Notes: generated from the sequence alone by a model not told the origin. DNA of 64,000 nt from Lichenostomus cassidix (GCA_008360975.2 CM039210.1:15874293-15938292), one strand, 5' to 3'. Numbered from the stretch's first letter, positions 33,605-45,811 are shown. Numbers and translations: made by a program.

Positions 33605-34378
33605 TGTTTTGCCAATTGATGGGGGCAATAGAATGGGCACAGACACCAATAGGAAGAATGCTCTTATTTTATTATTAATATTGAGGCAAAACAGAGGTAA
33701 AAAGATACATTTGGTAAAACAATAAGCTTATTACTTGCTTAGCTTCAGCAACAAGTAAAAATAAGCAAGGTAATGCATCTAATCATTACTATATGAGAGA
33801 GAGAGAGAGAATAGTGATTGAGAAAGATACATCACCAATTACCTGAATACTTTACCATCATCCAGAGGCTGCAGTCACTGGGGAGCCCCGTTTTGCAGCA
33901 AGGACCTGGAGAACCCTTCCCGGCAATTAGGAAAAACCTATATGGTGGGTCCATCCATAGGTGAGGTCTCCAGTTCGCCCAGAAAAAGGAGTCCAGCTTT
34001 TATAGGCCCAAATTGACAGGACCAAATGACTTGTTTACCTTTTTTTGTGCAGAAAACATCTGGTTGTGATGGCCCACTTCCCGACCAGCTGGGGCCAGGG
34101 CTTGGCCAGAGCCCAGGCCACAGCTGGGGGGTTTTGCCTAAAATATTCTACTAACAAGTCTCTAGAAATATCTGTAGGAAGGATTTCTTTATATATCCTA
34201 CACAAGGTTATACAAATGTCTATACAACAGCTGGTTTGGCATTAAGAACAACTAATATAAGTGTTTTAATAATCTATTTTTAACTAAAGAACCTTGATGG
34301 TATTAATAGCATCATGCTCAAGATTCATCTTGCAAGTCAACTCAGGCTTAAACCTGCTGCTCAGGCCTTAGTATATCA
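33605..34378 (-). mobile_element. solo LTR-Y in CR1
   Basis: 774 bp, TGTTTTGCCAATTG to AGTATATCA. The target CCACA is duplicated at 33600-33604 and 34379-34383. The reverse complement has CCTATAAAAGC and AATAAA. It contains a GA microsatellite near 33796-33811. Confidence 0.82.
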
Positions 34379-34907
34379 CCACATCAGCCAGCACCAGATC
34401 CAGACACTTACTGAACACTTCCAGGGATGGCGACTCCACCACCTCCAAGGGCGACTTATTCCAATGCCTGACCACCATAACATTGAAAAGTTTTTTCTAA
34501 TATCTAATCTGACTCTCCCCTGTCTCAGTTTAAGGCCATTTCCTCTTGTGTTCTCACTGCAGGCACGGTAGAAGAGACTGGCCCCACCTCACTACAACCT
34601 CCTTTCAGGTAGTTATAGAAAGCAATGAGGTCCCCCCTGAGCCTTCTCTTTAAAAAAACCCAGCTCCCTCAGCCATTCCTCATAAGACATGTTTTCTAGA
34701 CTCTACACAAGCCTTGGTGATCTTCTCTAAACATGCTCCAGTACCTCAATGTCCTTTTTGAAGTGCAGGGCCCAAAACTGAACCCAGTACTGGAGGAACA
34801 GCCTTACCAATGTGAGTACAGGGGGATGATCACTTCCCTGGTCCTGCTGTCTACCCTATTCTTGATACAGGCCAAGATGCCATTGGCTTTCTTGGCCAGC
34901 TGGGCAC
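34379..34907 (-). mobile_element. CR1 LINE, piece 3 (end of ORF2)
   Basis: Clear CR1: the sense strand covers the conserved C-terminal part of the reverse-transcriptase ORF and the start of the 3' UTR, with multiple stops and indels. It ends at the GGCAC target of LTR-F. Confidence 0.9.
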
Positions 34908-36243
34908 TGTTATGATCCAAATATTAAGGTTCTTTGGAAATAACTCTGCCCGCATTAAGGTGCAAATGAGACCATATGACAGTCAACAGTATGGGTTTTA
35001 TTTTATAGTAAATATGAGAGAGAGAGAACAAAAAGGAGAAAAGGAGAAGTAGGAAAATAGGTGGGGGGGACAGAAAGAGGGAGAAAGAAAATATCACCAT
35101 CCGTGGATCTCAACGATGTCACGTTGATCCTCTCCAGCTGATCTTCTCGGTGGTGATGGTTCCCCTGAAAAGCATAGAATCCCATGGGTTAATATACAGT
35201 CAGGCTAGGTGGCAATGTCCAGGCATGTCCCCCCGGGGGAGGGGGCCATCTCTTGCAGCAGACTCTGCTTGCATCATGTGCACTCCTGTGTTGGTTTGAA
35301 AACAAACCAGTGGGAGATCACAATTCAAGATTGAAATTAAAAATAAGTGAAATAATACAAGGAAAAACACTGACAAAGTCAGATACCAACTGACACCCGG
35401 TTAGGGTGGTAGTAGCAATCCAACTGAAGTAGTTCAGTTCAAGCGGTGATCCTGTGAAGGTCTGGTCTCCAGCTGAAGGTCCAATGGTAGCTCTTGTCCT
35501 CTGGGAACCCAGTAGACAGGGCTAGCTCAGGCAGTTCCAAGGCCAGGTTATATCCAGGTGGGAACACCTGTCTCCTCCCTCCTGGGCAGAGCATCCCACA
35601 ATGGGATAAGTCCATGAGTCACACAGTGGGTCCCTGATGGCCCATTGCCTGTCATCCGGGGGTGGGTTATTAGCAGGTGATAACAGCTAACGGCCCACAG
35701 CTGGTGGTAATAGAATACTTAAATACATCTATATTGCAACCTAGGACAACTCCTGTGGTGCAAGGCCAAGCACTTTGGGGATCTTTGATGGATTATGACT
35801 CCCCCTCAGCTGCCTCTCATGTGAAAGTCCCGTGGATGTGGCCTGTGGGGTTGGGAGTTCCACAGCTGGGCCAGTTTGTGTAACGGAGGATGGGTGTTTA
35901 CTGCCTCTGACCAGAGGTTACACCATGCACCCCAAACCTCCTCCTCCACCACTCAACTGGGGGGGGAAGTCTGTGGTCTCCCCCGCCCCAAACTCAGCCA
36001 GGGATGATTCTCAGTGCAGCTGGTGGGTTTGGCCTTTGTGGATGCATTCCTTTCCCTCAGCCTGAGATGACTGAACAACAGGTTTCCCTTTATCTAATCT
36101 CAGCAGTCTGACTCTTAGTCCAAAGTCCCAGTCAGGTATCTTCAGGGAGGCTTCTTTGATTGTAGCTACTTCATACACTTTTTGTTATAATGAGCAAAAC
36201 TTTATATCAATGTTTGAGGCATGAACTATTTCCATCTCTAACA
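34908..36243 (-). mobile_element. solo LTR-F in CR1 (itself interrupted)
   Basis: TGTTATGATCC to CATCTCTAACA. The target GGCAC is at 34903-34907 and 36244-36248. AATAAA on the reverse strand is near 34998. It is interrupted by LTR-C2 at 35287-35748; without it the LTR is about 870 bp. Confidence 0.87.
35287..35748 (-). mobile_element. solo LTR-C2 inside LTR-F
   Basis: 462 bp, TGTGTTGGTTTG to AACCTAGGACA, with the exact target ACTCC at 35282-35286 and 35749-35753. It is a close reverse-oriented relative of 48513-48978, and more distant from LTR-C1. Confidence 0.92.
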
Positions 36244-36548
36244 GGCACACACTGGCTCATATTGAGCCAGCTGTCAAACAACATCCCCAGGTCCTTTTCC
36301 ACTAGGCAGCTTTCCAACCACTCCTCCCCCAGCCTGTAGCGCTGCATGGTTTTGTTGTTTCCCAAGAGCAGGACCTGGCACTTGGCCTTATTGAACCTCA
36401 TGCAGTTGGCCTCAGCCCGTTGATACAGCATGTCCAGATCCCTCTGCAAAGCCTTCCTACCCTCAAGCAGATCAACACTCCCACCCAACTTGGTGTTATC
36501 TGTGAACTTGGTGAGGGTGCACTCAATCCCCTTATTGAAATCATCAAT
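36244..36548 (-). mobile_element. CR1 LINE, piece 4 (RT thumb region)
   Basis: The frame at 36207-36488 reads SVDLLEGRKALQRDLDMLYQ and FNKAKCQVLLLG, the conserved post-palm segment of CR1 ORF2. Stops and the LTR-G insertion end it. Confidence 0.92.
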
Positions 36549-37388
36549 TGTCTTAGGGTGATTTTATGATGATACTCTATTCCTGATTGTCTGCTCTATG
36601 CCCAGAAATGGTTCCTGTAGCTTTAAGCTGGGTCTGGGGGAGGGGCAGGAGCCGGGGGTGCTCTGGTGAAGGTTTTGTTCAAAGCCTCTCTCTCCCATGT
36701 GCTCGGCTTACGGAGTAGACGGGTGTTACATTGTTGCTTTTAGCTAGCTTGGTTTTCTCCCTGGACTGTAGTAGCAATTCTTTGGTGGCTTCTGTTCTTT
36801 CTTGTACCGTTTGGCTTGCTTTTTTTGGTCCAAGATCAGACCATCCCTGGGGAGACAGTCGGCGGGACCTGCAGGGAGCCACCTGAGCAACTCCGCCTGG
36901 CCCCAGACCTCAGGAAAAGCTGAGCCAAGGAAAGAAAGGACTCTAAATCCACCAGCTTCATCTGCAGCAAGGAGGAGACACACGTCGGAGGTTCACCAGG
37001 TTCCCATCTGTTTTTTTCTTCCTGAGCTGCTGTGTGGACTTTTTTCTTCCTTCCCTGAGACAAAGGTTGTCCGCCATTTCGTTCTTTTTTGCCACGTGGT
37101 TGGCAGGGGTTTTTTCTCCTTCCCCGGGCATTTTGGGTTTGTTTGTTCTGCTATGGGTGGGTGGGTGTGTGCATGGGGGGTAAGTTTCTGATGGTTCAAT
37201 ATCTAAGTTATTCATTTTCTCCTGTGCCGTGTGGGCACCTTGTTTGTCAATTAAACAGGTTTTTTCTTCACTTTCATCCACTAAACATTTATTTCATATT
37301 GGCGGCAAGGGATTGCTGAAACCCTTTTCTTTAGAGGAAACGTTCATTCCAGAGCATTTTCTCCAAAACTTGTCTCGAAACCAAGGCA
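36549..37388 (+). mobile_element. solo LTR-G in CR1
   Basis: 840 bp, TGTCTTAGGGTG to AAACCAAGGCA. The target TCAAT is at 36544-36548 and 37389-37393. The U5 part includes TTGTCAATTAAACAGG. Related to LTR-N at 53345. Overlapping frames on both strands (36744-37281) are LTR shadows. Confidence 0.88.
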
Positions 37389-38469
37389 TCAATAAAGAAA
37401 TTAAACAGGTCTAGCCCCAATATTGAGTCCTGGGGAACCCCACTATTGACTGGCCACCAACTGGATTTAACTCCATTCACCACCACTCTCTGGGCTGGAC
37501 CATCCAGCCAGTTTTTTACCCATCAAAGAGTGCACCTGTCCAAGCCATGGGCTGCAGCTTCTCTAGGAGAATGCCATTGGAGACAGTATCAAAAGCTTTG
37601 CTGAAGTCCAGGTAGACAATATCCACAGCCTTTTCCTCATCCACTAGGCAGGTCACATGGTCAGAAAAGGGGATCATGTTGGTCAGCAGGACCTACCTTT
37701 CATGAACCCATGCTGGCTGGGCCTGATCCCCTGGTTTTCCTGTATGTGCCATGTGAGCACACTGAAGATAATCTGTTCCATAATCTTTCTGGGCACAGAG
37801 GTCCGGCTGACATGCCTGTAGTTCCTCAGATCCTCCTTCTGATGCTTCTGTAGATGGACATCACATTGGCCAACCTCTAATCATCTGGGACCTCCCTGGT
37901 TAACCAGGACTGATGATAAATGATGGAAGGCAGCTTAGGAAGCTCTTCCACCAGCTCCCTCAGTACCCTCAGGAGAATCCCATCAGGCCCCATAGACTTA
38001 TGAGTGTCTAAGTGGCTCAGCAGGTCACTAGCTGCTTCCTTCTGGATTGCAGGGGGTCTATTCTGCTCCCCATCTCTGTCTACCAGGTCAGGGGGCTGGA
38101 TACCCTGAGGATATCCAGTCTTTGTTAAGGACTGAGGCAAAGAAGGCATTAAGTACCTCAGCCTGTTCCTCAGCCTTGAGGACAATGTTCCCCCCCCGCC
38201 ACATCCAATAAAGGATGGAGATTTTCCTTGGCCCTACTTTTGCTGTTAAAGCATTTGTAAAAACATCTTTTATTATCTTTTAAGACAGTAGCCAGATTGA
38301 ATTCCAGCTGGGCTTTCACCTTTCTAATTCCATCTCTGCATGACCTAACAACATCCTTTTACTCTTCCTGAGTTGCCTGCCCCTTCTTCCGAAGGTCATA
38401 AACTCTCTTTTTTCCCTGAGTTCCAGAAAAAGCTCCCTGTTTAGCCAGGCCGGTCTGCTTCCTCAATGG
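37389..38469 (-). mobile_element. CR1 LINE, piece 5 (RT fingers and palm)
   Basis: The sense strand covers the RT core; a decayed frame at 37877-38185 reads HLDTHKSMGPDGILLRVLRE, a hallmark of CR1 RT. Many stops. It ends in AATGG, the target of element X. Confidence 0.92.
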
Positions 38470-38870
38470 TGTTACAAAGGAAAGGGGAGAGCTTGGAAAA
38501 GTCCCTGCCTCTGCCCAGGCGTCTGGCAGTAGACAGTAGCTTTATTGAGGCAGCCAGCACCCCAAAACCACTCTTGTGCACAAGTTCCTAATAATGACCA
38601 ATCAGGCCTATTACAACATGAATTATTTATCGAATATACCAAGGAAAACAGACATAAGACTTTAAACAGACTACTTACTACACAGGATAACACAAAAGAA
38701 CTACTAGTAGATAAAAATACAGTGCACGATAATGAAGGTACCTATGTTACAGCTAGCAAAAAAATAGTATTAGATTAAGAGTCAATTTCACTAACCAACG
38801 AATGATGGTGGTGTGCAAAGAACATCCCAATTTGTCTCAATCCCCTGGGGAAGTATCTCAATGCCAATGT

Positions 38871-39495
38871 TGTTGGAAAATATATCAGGTTAAAAATTTT
38901 GTATAACTTTGGTCAAAGGTTTTGTTTGTCTTTACCCCGGGAAAAGAAATTTTAAATTTCTTTCAGGGCATTGTTCTACCAGATGAGGTCTAGTGGACTC
39001 AGCATATCAACAGATTGGGAGTGACCCCGAAGATAACCAGAAAGATAAAAGCTATTAACAGAAAATCTGCGAGACATCAGTGACTATCTACAAACATCTA
39101 CCCCAGATGCCACCTCCAGCAGGTATGAAGGCATCCTGGCCCAGGAAAGACTGATAAGAAAAACTGAAGAATGAAGAATCTAATTAGCATCAGAGGCGAA
39201 GAGATTCGGATCCAATGAGAGACTGAATATCGGGAAATTGCTCAACTTTGGACCAATGAACACTGACCCAATGCTTTTCTATGTATTTTTACTGTATAAA
39301 ATATCTGAAAAATCAGGTAAAAGTTATGTATCATGGAATGATTCTCTCTACACACCCAGGCTATGTGTGGAAGAGATTTCTGTGGTACATCCTGGCCAGA
39401 ACAACACCCTGGCCAGATAATAAAGTAATGCGTTGACTCTCTAACATTAAAAATGTTGTTGGAGAGTTTTTCTTTTTCTGGCAGATTCGGTGACA
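38871..39495 (+). mobile_element. solo LTR-H1 inside X
   Basis: TGTTGGAAAATATATCAGG to GATTCGGTGACA, with TATAAAA near 39294 and AATAAA near 39418. The 4-bp target ATGT is at 38867-38870 and 39496-39499. The second copy is at 42537-43153. Four bases indicate a gamma-type integrase. Confidence 0.87.
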
Positions 39496-39508
39496 ATGTC
39501 TTGGTCAT

Positions 39509-39830
39509 TGATTTGCCCCAAGTGGGCCCAGAGACACTTCAGAGACAAAGTCAGAGAAGTGGGTATTTGCTTTATTTGGTGCACCGGGAGTGGGGGATTC
39601 ACTCCTCCAAACATACACACCCTGGCACTTCCAACAACACGATATTATGGGTAACATTCATGAATATTCATCACATTCCCCAGGATAGGAGTGGTTAAAC
39701 AAATCTTTTCTCAGAAGTCATTAATATCATTAGCATGTGCACCATGCATGTGCTGTGTGTCCTGGTGGTCTTTGGAGGCCCCAAAGACCAAAAATTTTGG
39801 TTTATACTTTTCCCACCATTCAAGGAAGGA
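39509..39830 (-). mobile_element. J-type LTR fragment (J3)
   Basis: TGATTTGCCCCAAGTGGGC through CCCCAGGATAGGAGTGG matches LTR-J1 (43498-43905). The distal U3 diverges and I could not place its right end or a target duplication. The end coordinate is approximate. Confidence 0.65.
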
Positions 39831-39903
39831 TATTTTGCAGCAGCTTAGAAAAAAACAAACAGAAACTCTGTTCTTTTCTAGCAGGATTCATCTTTATTAC
39901 ACA

Positions 39904-40549
39904 TGAAGCACGGAATGACTCCACAACTCAGATAGTTATGAAGTAGGTATGTGTTTATTCCAGCTGGGGTTCATGGGGGGTAGCCCCTCCAAAGGCATGC
40001 ACACCCTCAGCAGCACTTCACTTGGTTTATATTAGGTTACAGGCTACATATGCATAAAGTTAGACAAAGCCCCTATACATATTCATTACCTATCCCCACT
40101 TCGTATTATAATGAGTTCAAAGTTCATTTAAATATGCTCGCGCAAGCGCAGTGTCTCAGATTAATTGTGGGCAAGGGTCCCAAATGATTGATGACGGCAT
40201 AATAAGTCTTCCTCATGATGAACTCTTCACCTTGCTCCCTTGCACATGCTCCCTTGGTTCTTGGTCCAAGTCCAAGCCTGAGAACCAACTTGTACCAGTT
40301 CGGGGTCCAAGGGCGGGATGCTCCGTTACACTCAGTGGTTTTTCTCAATTATTTGGCTCTCTTCTCTCCATCCTCCCCGATACTAGGTAGGCACAAAATC
40401 ATAAAGCAAATGATATATTGTCTTTAGCAGGCAAATCTTAGTAAATCATTATCCAATCTCTGGCCTTCTAAATCAGTTAAAAAGTTATTACTATTATTAT
40501 CCAGCTTCTAGTTCTTTTAAATTATTAATTTCTATTTTACCCTAATTTA
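39904..40549 (-). mobile_element. solo LTR-L1
   Basis: Starts TGAAGCACGGAATGACTCC; same family as the LTRs of provirus K. The target CACA is at 39900-39903 and 40550-40553. Its last bases (CCCTAATTTA) have drifted from the family end CCCTAAATCA. Confidence 0.87.
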
Positions 40550-40948
40550 CACACACTTCAGTATTTAAATGTTTCTTCTGTGGGAGAGTTTAGGGAAGGT
40601 TTTGGGGAAAGCGTAGCAGGAGAGACAAAACAGCCACACCAAATAAAGCACCCGTAGAGCAGACATTTCCGCTCAGTTATTTGTCATTCACGCAAACATG
40701 CCACCTCCCAGCGTTCTGAGTGGTAAAAGAAAACATTCACACAGGGGTGTTTATGGCTGGAGTCAATCCTTTGGTATGCACCTTTCCCAAGAGAGCACTG
40801 GCCTGTGCTTCAACATGTTTATTGCTAGCTAAAGAAGGTTCTAAGCCGAGACAATTCATCACATGACAAACCATTCTGGACTGACTTTACTCATAAGGCA
40901 GAAGTAGATAAGCTTCCGCTGTATCAGGGGGTGAAAGGTCCTGCCACA

Positions 40949-41683
40949 AATGGCTCGTCTTTTGGCACATAGGGACAGCCTGCTCCTGCACCTTTAACAT
41001 TTCCTTCTTGAAGCATGTCCAGCCTTCCTTGACCACTTTGCCCTTCAGGACTGTTTTCCAAGAGACGCTCAATCAGTGTCCTGAGCAGGCCCCAGTTGGC
41101 CCTCGAGAAGTCCAAGGTAGCAGTTTTGCTGACCCCCTTCCTTACTTCACTGAGAATCAAAAACTATAATTTCCTGGTCACTGTATCCAAGACAGCCTCT
41201 GACCAGCACATCTCCAACTAGCCCTTCTCTGTCCATAAACAGCAGGTCTAACAGGGCACTGCCCCTGGTAGGCTCAATTACCAGCTGTGTCAAGAAGTTC
41301 TCTTCCACACACTCCAGGAACCTCCTAGACTGCCTCCTCTCTGCTGGGTTGAGTTTCCAGCAGATATCAAGCAAGTTTAATTTCCCCAGGAAAACAAGGG
41401 CTACTGATTATGAAACATCTGCCGGCCACTTGTAGAATGCTTCATCTGCCTCTTCATCTTGGTTGGGTGGTCTATAACAGACTCTGACCAGGATGTCAGC
41501 CTTGTTGGCCTTCCCCCTGATTCTTACCCATAGGCACTCAACCTTATCATCACTATCATTGAGCTCCATACAATCAGAACACTCCCTAATATACAGAGCC
41601 ATTCCACTGCCTTTCCTTCCTCAGCTGTCCCTTATGAAGAGCTCATAGTCATCCATTTCAGTACTACAGTCATGTGAGTCATC
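40949..41683 (-). mobile_element. CR1 LINE, piece 6 (endonuclease)
   Basis: Decayed frames read PTRGSALLDLLFMDREGLVG (41147-41374) and KVECLWVRIRGKANKADILV with VCYRPPNQDEEADEAF (41408-41602), the apurinic-endonuclease domain of CR1 ORF2. It ends at GTCATC, the target of the next insertion. Confidence 0.92.
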
Positions 41684-42414
41684 TGTGAGAGACTGAAATG
41701 GTTAATAGCTTAAACATTGTTAAAATCACCAAAGGACTTTCGTCCACTGTTTTGCAAAGAAGCAACTGCTCATCTGCAACCAGCAAAGCCCACTCCCTTG
41801 GATATGCCTCCTGATGGGAACTAGACTATGAGTTAAGAGCAGCTGTGTTGAAAATCAGTTTGGCTGGGGCGGCGGGGGGTGGGGTGGGGGGGACGGGGTG
41901 ACAGGGAGGGGCAAATTCTGCAAGGCTGGATGGTGTTTCTTATCATAGTAATTGCCCACCCTTACGCAACTCACTCAGTTGTAAAACTCCCCACCCCCCC
42001 CTTCCCCACAGAAGGTCTGATGGGGCATCACTGGCTGAACTGTGCTGACATGAGGGGCAGCTGAGAAGGGATCATAAACCATCAAAGTCCTCCAAAGTGC
42101 CCCCCAGACCCATTCCTGAGGCCTTCCACCAGAGGACTACACGTGATCCAAATGTGTTCCCACAGATCCAGTCTGTTGCAAGAGACAGTGTAAAACTTCC
42201 CCTGCAGACAGGGGAGGTACCTAGGTGTTCCCATCTACCTGGGCGTATTTTAACCCATTGGACTTTGTGTTTCATGGACTTTTCCCCCACCCCAATGGAT
42301 CAAGATGGATCAAGACCATCACTTCGACCAACGGACATCTAAGCTGCAACAATCAAGTCTTGTCACAGATCCATGGGTGGTGATCATGTATATTTCTACT
42401 CATATCCTTCCTTC

Positions 42415-42509
<95 letters not shown>

Positions 42510-42530
42510 TTCCCAATGCATTTTCTTAAG
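41684..42530 (+). mobile_element. LTR-I, first part, opening a 12.5-kb insertion complex
   Basis: Starts TGTGAGAGACTGAAATGG straight after GTCATC (41678-41683); the same six bases recur at 54203-54208 where CR1 resumes. I read this as a long ERVL-like LTR whose end was carried to 54202 by later insertions, with a further stretch at 43967-44015. Its orientation and full length are inferred. Confidence 0.6.
42406..42511. repeat. (CTTT)n microsatellite
   Basis: About 100 bp of nearly perfect CTTT tetramers within LTR-I. The long Ser-Phe-Leu open frames on both strands here are artefacts of the repeat. Confidence 0.97.
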
Positions 42531-42536
42531 TGCAAC

Positions 42537-43153
42537 TGTTGGAAAATATACCAGTTTAAAAATTTTGTATAACTTTAGTCAAAGGGTTTTGTTTGTCTTT
42601 ACCCCGGGAAAAGAAATTTTAAGTTTCTTTCCACGGCATTGTTCTACCAGGTGAGGTCTGATAAACCCAACATATCAACAGACTGGGAGCAACCCAAAAG
42701 ATAAAGGGCTATTAGCAGAACATCAGCGGGACATCAGTGGCTATCTACAAACATCTACCGCAGACACCACCTCCAGCAGGGGTGAAGACATCTGGTCAGG
42801 AAAGGACCTATAAGAAAATTGAAGAATGAAAAATCTAATTAACATCAGAGGCAAGGAGATTCAGATCCAATGGGAAAATTAATACTGGGGGTTTGCTCAA
42901 CTTTGGACCAATGAACACTGACCCAATACATTTCTATTTATTTGGACTGTATAAAATATCTGAAGAATCTAATAAAAGTTATGTGTCATGGAATGATTCT
43001 CCCTGCACACCCGGGCTATGTGTGGATGAGATTATTTCTGTGGTACATCCTGGCCAGAACAACACCCTGGCCAGATAATAAAGTAATGCGTTGACTCTCT
43101 AAAATTAAAAATGTTGTTGGAGGGTTTTTGTTTTTCCTGCAGTTTCAGTGACA
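42537..43153 (+). mobile_element. LTR-H2
   Basis: 617 bp, closely similar to LTR-H1 along its whole length (TGTTGGAAAATATACC to TTTCAGTGACA), with TATAAAA and AATAAA. I see no matching target duplication (CAAC and TAGC flank it), so it may have arrived by recombination or lost its duplicate. Confidence 0.82.
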
Positions 43154-43497
43154 TAGCGATGATGATGATGATGAATAGCAGAGACCTCCCCTTTGCAGGT
43201 GCACAGAGGAATTGCTTTATTACAAAAACCAAGGGTTGATAAGCAATTAGCTTGTTATTAGTTTACATTCTTGTTAACTTAAAAAGTCACCCATTGGCTG
43301 CACAATACTTCCCTATCACCTCTCACACAGTGTCCACGTGTCTTTCTGACCAATGAGGATTCTGATCATGTGTCCACACACAGGTGCTTTTATAGCTTCT
43401 TTTCTGGTTATACAACTTGTTTTTCACCTCTACTTTAGCTGAGTCATTCCCAGAGTGCTTTTCTGGTTAGCCAAAGTAACAGGAATGAGCAAGGATT

Positions 43498-43905
43498 TGA
43501 TTTGCCCCAATTGAGCTCAGAAACACTTCGGAGACCAAGTCAGAGAAGTGGGTATTTGCTTTATTCAGTGCACTGGATGTGTGGGAATTATTTCCACCAA
43601 ACACACACACCTCAGTACCCCCAAAGACACAGTGTTATAGGTAAAATTCATGAATATTCATTACATTCCCCAGGATAGGAGTGGTTATACAAATTACTTC
43701 TCATAAGTAATTAATATTACTAGTGTTTCTTGTGCTCAATGGCAAAAGGATTCCTTTTGCCCCCTTTTATCTTGATAAGATTAAGGGAATCCACAAGGCC
43801 AGAACTGACGGGCGCCGTGCTGGTGGAAGGGGCAAAAGCTCAAAGAAACAAGGATGGTTGAAGTGCAAATAGATTTGGATTTTCTATTTGACTACTCCTT
43901 TCTCA
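43498..43905 (-). mobile_element. solo LTR-J1
   Basis: 408 bp, TGATTTGCCCC to TCCTTTCTCA, with the 4-bp target GATT at 43494-43497 and 43906-43909. It is the reverse-oriented match of the 5' LTR at 48486-49362. Confidence 0.88.
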
Positions 43906-44015
43906 GATTTTACAAAGGTAACAAGGCCCTCATTTTGTAAGGTTTTACTTATCTGCAACACTTAAGTAATATTTTTATGCTTTCATATTGCTATATTACT
44001 ATAGATAATAATAAC

Positions 44016-44287
44016 TGTCAGGAAAATTAATCCACAAACGCCAGAGGTTTACGTCCAAAAAGGAGACAGAGGAGTCCTGTAACTTTATTCATGAATAAAG
44101 AGAGAGGTCATGGGCATTTCCCATGGGGTCTCTCAAATTGCTAGAGGACACAGCCTCTTTTATCCTAATTACCGGCCGCAGTTCCCCTCTCTCTTTCCCC
44201 TTTGGCTGAGGTACTCCAGAGGTACAGACTTCCCGGAATGCCTTATTAATATACATCCCCCCCTAATACAGACACCCCCAATACACA
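44016..44287 (-). mobile_element. provirus M 3' LTR
   Basis: 272 bp, TGTCAGGAAAATTAATCC to CCCCAATACACA. The reverse complement has GGATAAAAGAGG and GAATAAAG. The adjoining polypurine tract is seen as TTCCCCTTTTCTTCTTCT at 44288-44305. Confidence 0.87.
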
Positions 44288-44526
44288 TTCCCCTTTTCTT
44301 CTTCTTGTGTCTCTGTTTTTGTAGTTCATTAACACAGTTTTGGGTAAGTCTAATTAGGGAAATTCCTATGGAAATCCTACCCATTGTTTCTTCTATCTCT
44401 CAGTATCAATGTTATCTTACCAGCAGACTCAGGTCTTATCTTAACCAGTCATTTGTTTTTAAAGACAATCCCTTATTCCTTTCAACCCCTCCTCTTTATA
44501 TTTTCTCAGTAATTGCTTTACAAACT

Positions 44527-45090
44527 TTAGTTATTATTGACTGGACTGTGTGTTCTTGTGTCTTTTTTTGGTTTCGTGATTATTTGTAGTGACATGATTT
44601 TTTGTCCTTTTGTAGCCATTTCTGGATCAGTAGGCATGGCTACTACCTGCATCCCTTTGATCACATGCTGAATGAGCTGCACTAAGCAAGGGATCATGCA
44701 TGGTAAAAAGATTAGAGTTGCTATAGCACATAAGAGGAAAAAGAGCATTTGTTTAACCCATAGACCACCAGGTAACCATGAAAACATGTCCCATTCCCAT
44801 CCTTTCCACATTTGGACTGGTATGTGAGCTAGCTTTCTTATTCCCTTTCTTATTTGTTTCACCACTTTTCCATTGTCATCTATTTGCAAACAGCAGTTTG
44901 AATCATTTAGTTTTTCACACACTCCCCCTTCTTCTGCTAATAGATAATCCAGTACCATCCAGTGTTGAAATATCCCATTCCTCATCTGAGTGGATTGGTC
45001 AGCAAGAAGGTCAAGAGCTGTAGCTGTCTGGTTGGTTATCATTTCAAAGACAGCCTGTAACCTAATGATCCAATTTAAATTATAAATGGG
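44527..45090 (-). pseudogene. env: provirus M env, transmembrane subunit
   Basis: A frame with a coiled-coil ectodomain, a cysteine motif in [12 protein letters not shown] (C-x7-CC, near the CX6CC that binds the surface subunit in gamma-type envelopes), the anchor [19 protein letters not shown] and a cytoplasmic tail. It continues without a stop to 44527. LTR-W cuts it off from the surface subunit at 45091, so the gene is broken. Confidence 0.82.
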
Positions 45091-45811
45091 TGTCACGGTC
45101 CACTCGTAAGCAGACGCGTGATGGTTCATACCAGCTACGATCTCAGAGTGCAAAAAGGAAAAGAAAACACAAAATGCAACAAGTCAAGGGAGTTAAATTT
45201 CAATCCAAGGGGGAACTTTATTAATTTGGCCTGTAAAGCGGCCTGCGATAGAGAGAGAAAGAGAGAAAATTGGGAAAAGATGGGGAGAAAAGGGCAGGAA
45301 AGGGGCTATAGCTACCACCACGGGTCCACAGACGTCCGGCGTCCCTGGAGTCCCGGTCAGTCGGCGTTCCTTGGCCTCTGCAAAGATCGATGTGATCTTT
45401 CGGTGGGGAAGATCTTCGGAGTTCAGTCACTCCAGAACTGTCTTTTATGCTAGTCCATACACCTGGTCCCTCCTTGCCAGCCGCCTTTGCCCCCCCTTAA
45501 TTCTTGTGGAGATTTGCCAATCTCCACTTGGCAGGGTCAAGGGAGGAGTGTCCGAGGCATGGTCGGCAGGTTTTTCACAATGGGTGTCAGGGCAACGGGT
45601 GCAAAGCCTTCGTCACATACCCGCATTGGCAGGCACAAGGCCTTTGTTCTGTATCAACTCAGGCAGGTGCAAAGCCTTCGTTCTGTACCACCTTAGGCAG
45701 GTACAAAGCATTCGCTCCGTATCAGCTTTGGGTAGGCACAAAGCATTCGTTCCGTACTACCTTAGGCGGGCACGAAGCATTCGCTCCGCACCAGCCTTAG
45801 GCAAGTACACA
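45091..45811 (-). mobile_element. LTR-W inserted in provirus M env
   Basis: About 721 bp, TGTCACGGTCC to CAAGTACACA. The reverse complement has GCATAAAAGACAG and TTAATAAAG. Its U3 end holds the tandem repeats at 45601-45811. I find no clean target duplication. Confidence 0.7.
45601..45811. repeat. 37-39 bp tandem repeats in LTR-W U3
   Basis: About six imperfect units of the form GGCAGGTGCAAAGCCTTCGT and a variable remainder, period 37-39 bp. Tandem repeats in U3 are typical of retroviral enhancers. They create false open frames on the plus strand (45371-45826). Confidence 0.85.

Larger units (their letters stand above)
38470..40948 (-). mobile_element. LTR-X in CR1 (carries three further inserts)
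   Basis: TGTTACAAAGG to TCCTGCCACA. The target AATGG is at 38465-38469 and 40949-40953. The reverse complement has CTCAATAAAGC near 38543. X's own sequence is seen at 38470-38870 and about 40554-40948; between lie LTR-H1, a J-type LTR and LTR-L1. Confidence 0.8.
42531..43960 (-). mobile_element. solo LTR-P inside LTR-I (two inserts inside it)
   Basis: TGCAAC at 42531 and TATCTGCAACA ending 43960, with the exact 6-bp target CTTAAG at 42525-42530 and 43961-43966. The reverse complement has GCTATAAAAGC and AATAAAGC. LTR-H2 (42537-43153) sits six bases from its end and LTR-J1 (43498-43905) near the middle. Confidence 0.75.

Noticed and set aside
36744..37281. Several overlapping minus and plus frames of 60-130 codons
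   Set aside because: All within LTR-G; no conserved domain.
42305..42654. Open frames rich in Ser-Phe-Leu or Lys-Glu-Arg
   Set aside because: Produced by the (CTTT)n microsatellite.
45601..45811. CRISPR-like look of the repeats
   Set aside because: Direct imperfect tandem units without unique spacers, inside a retroviral LTR of a bird; not CRISPR.
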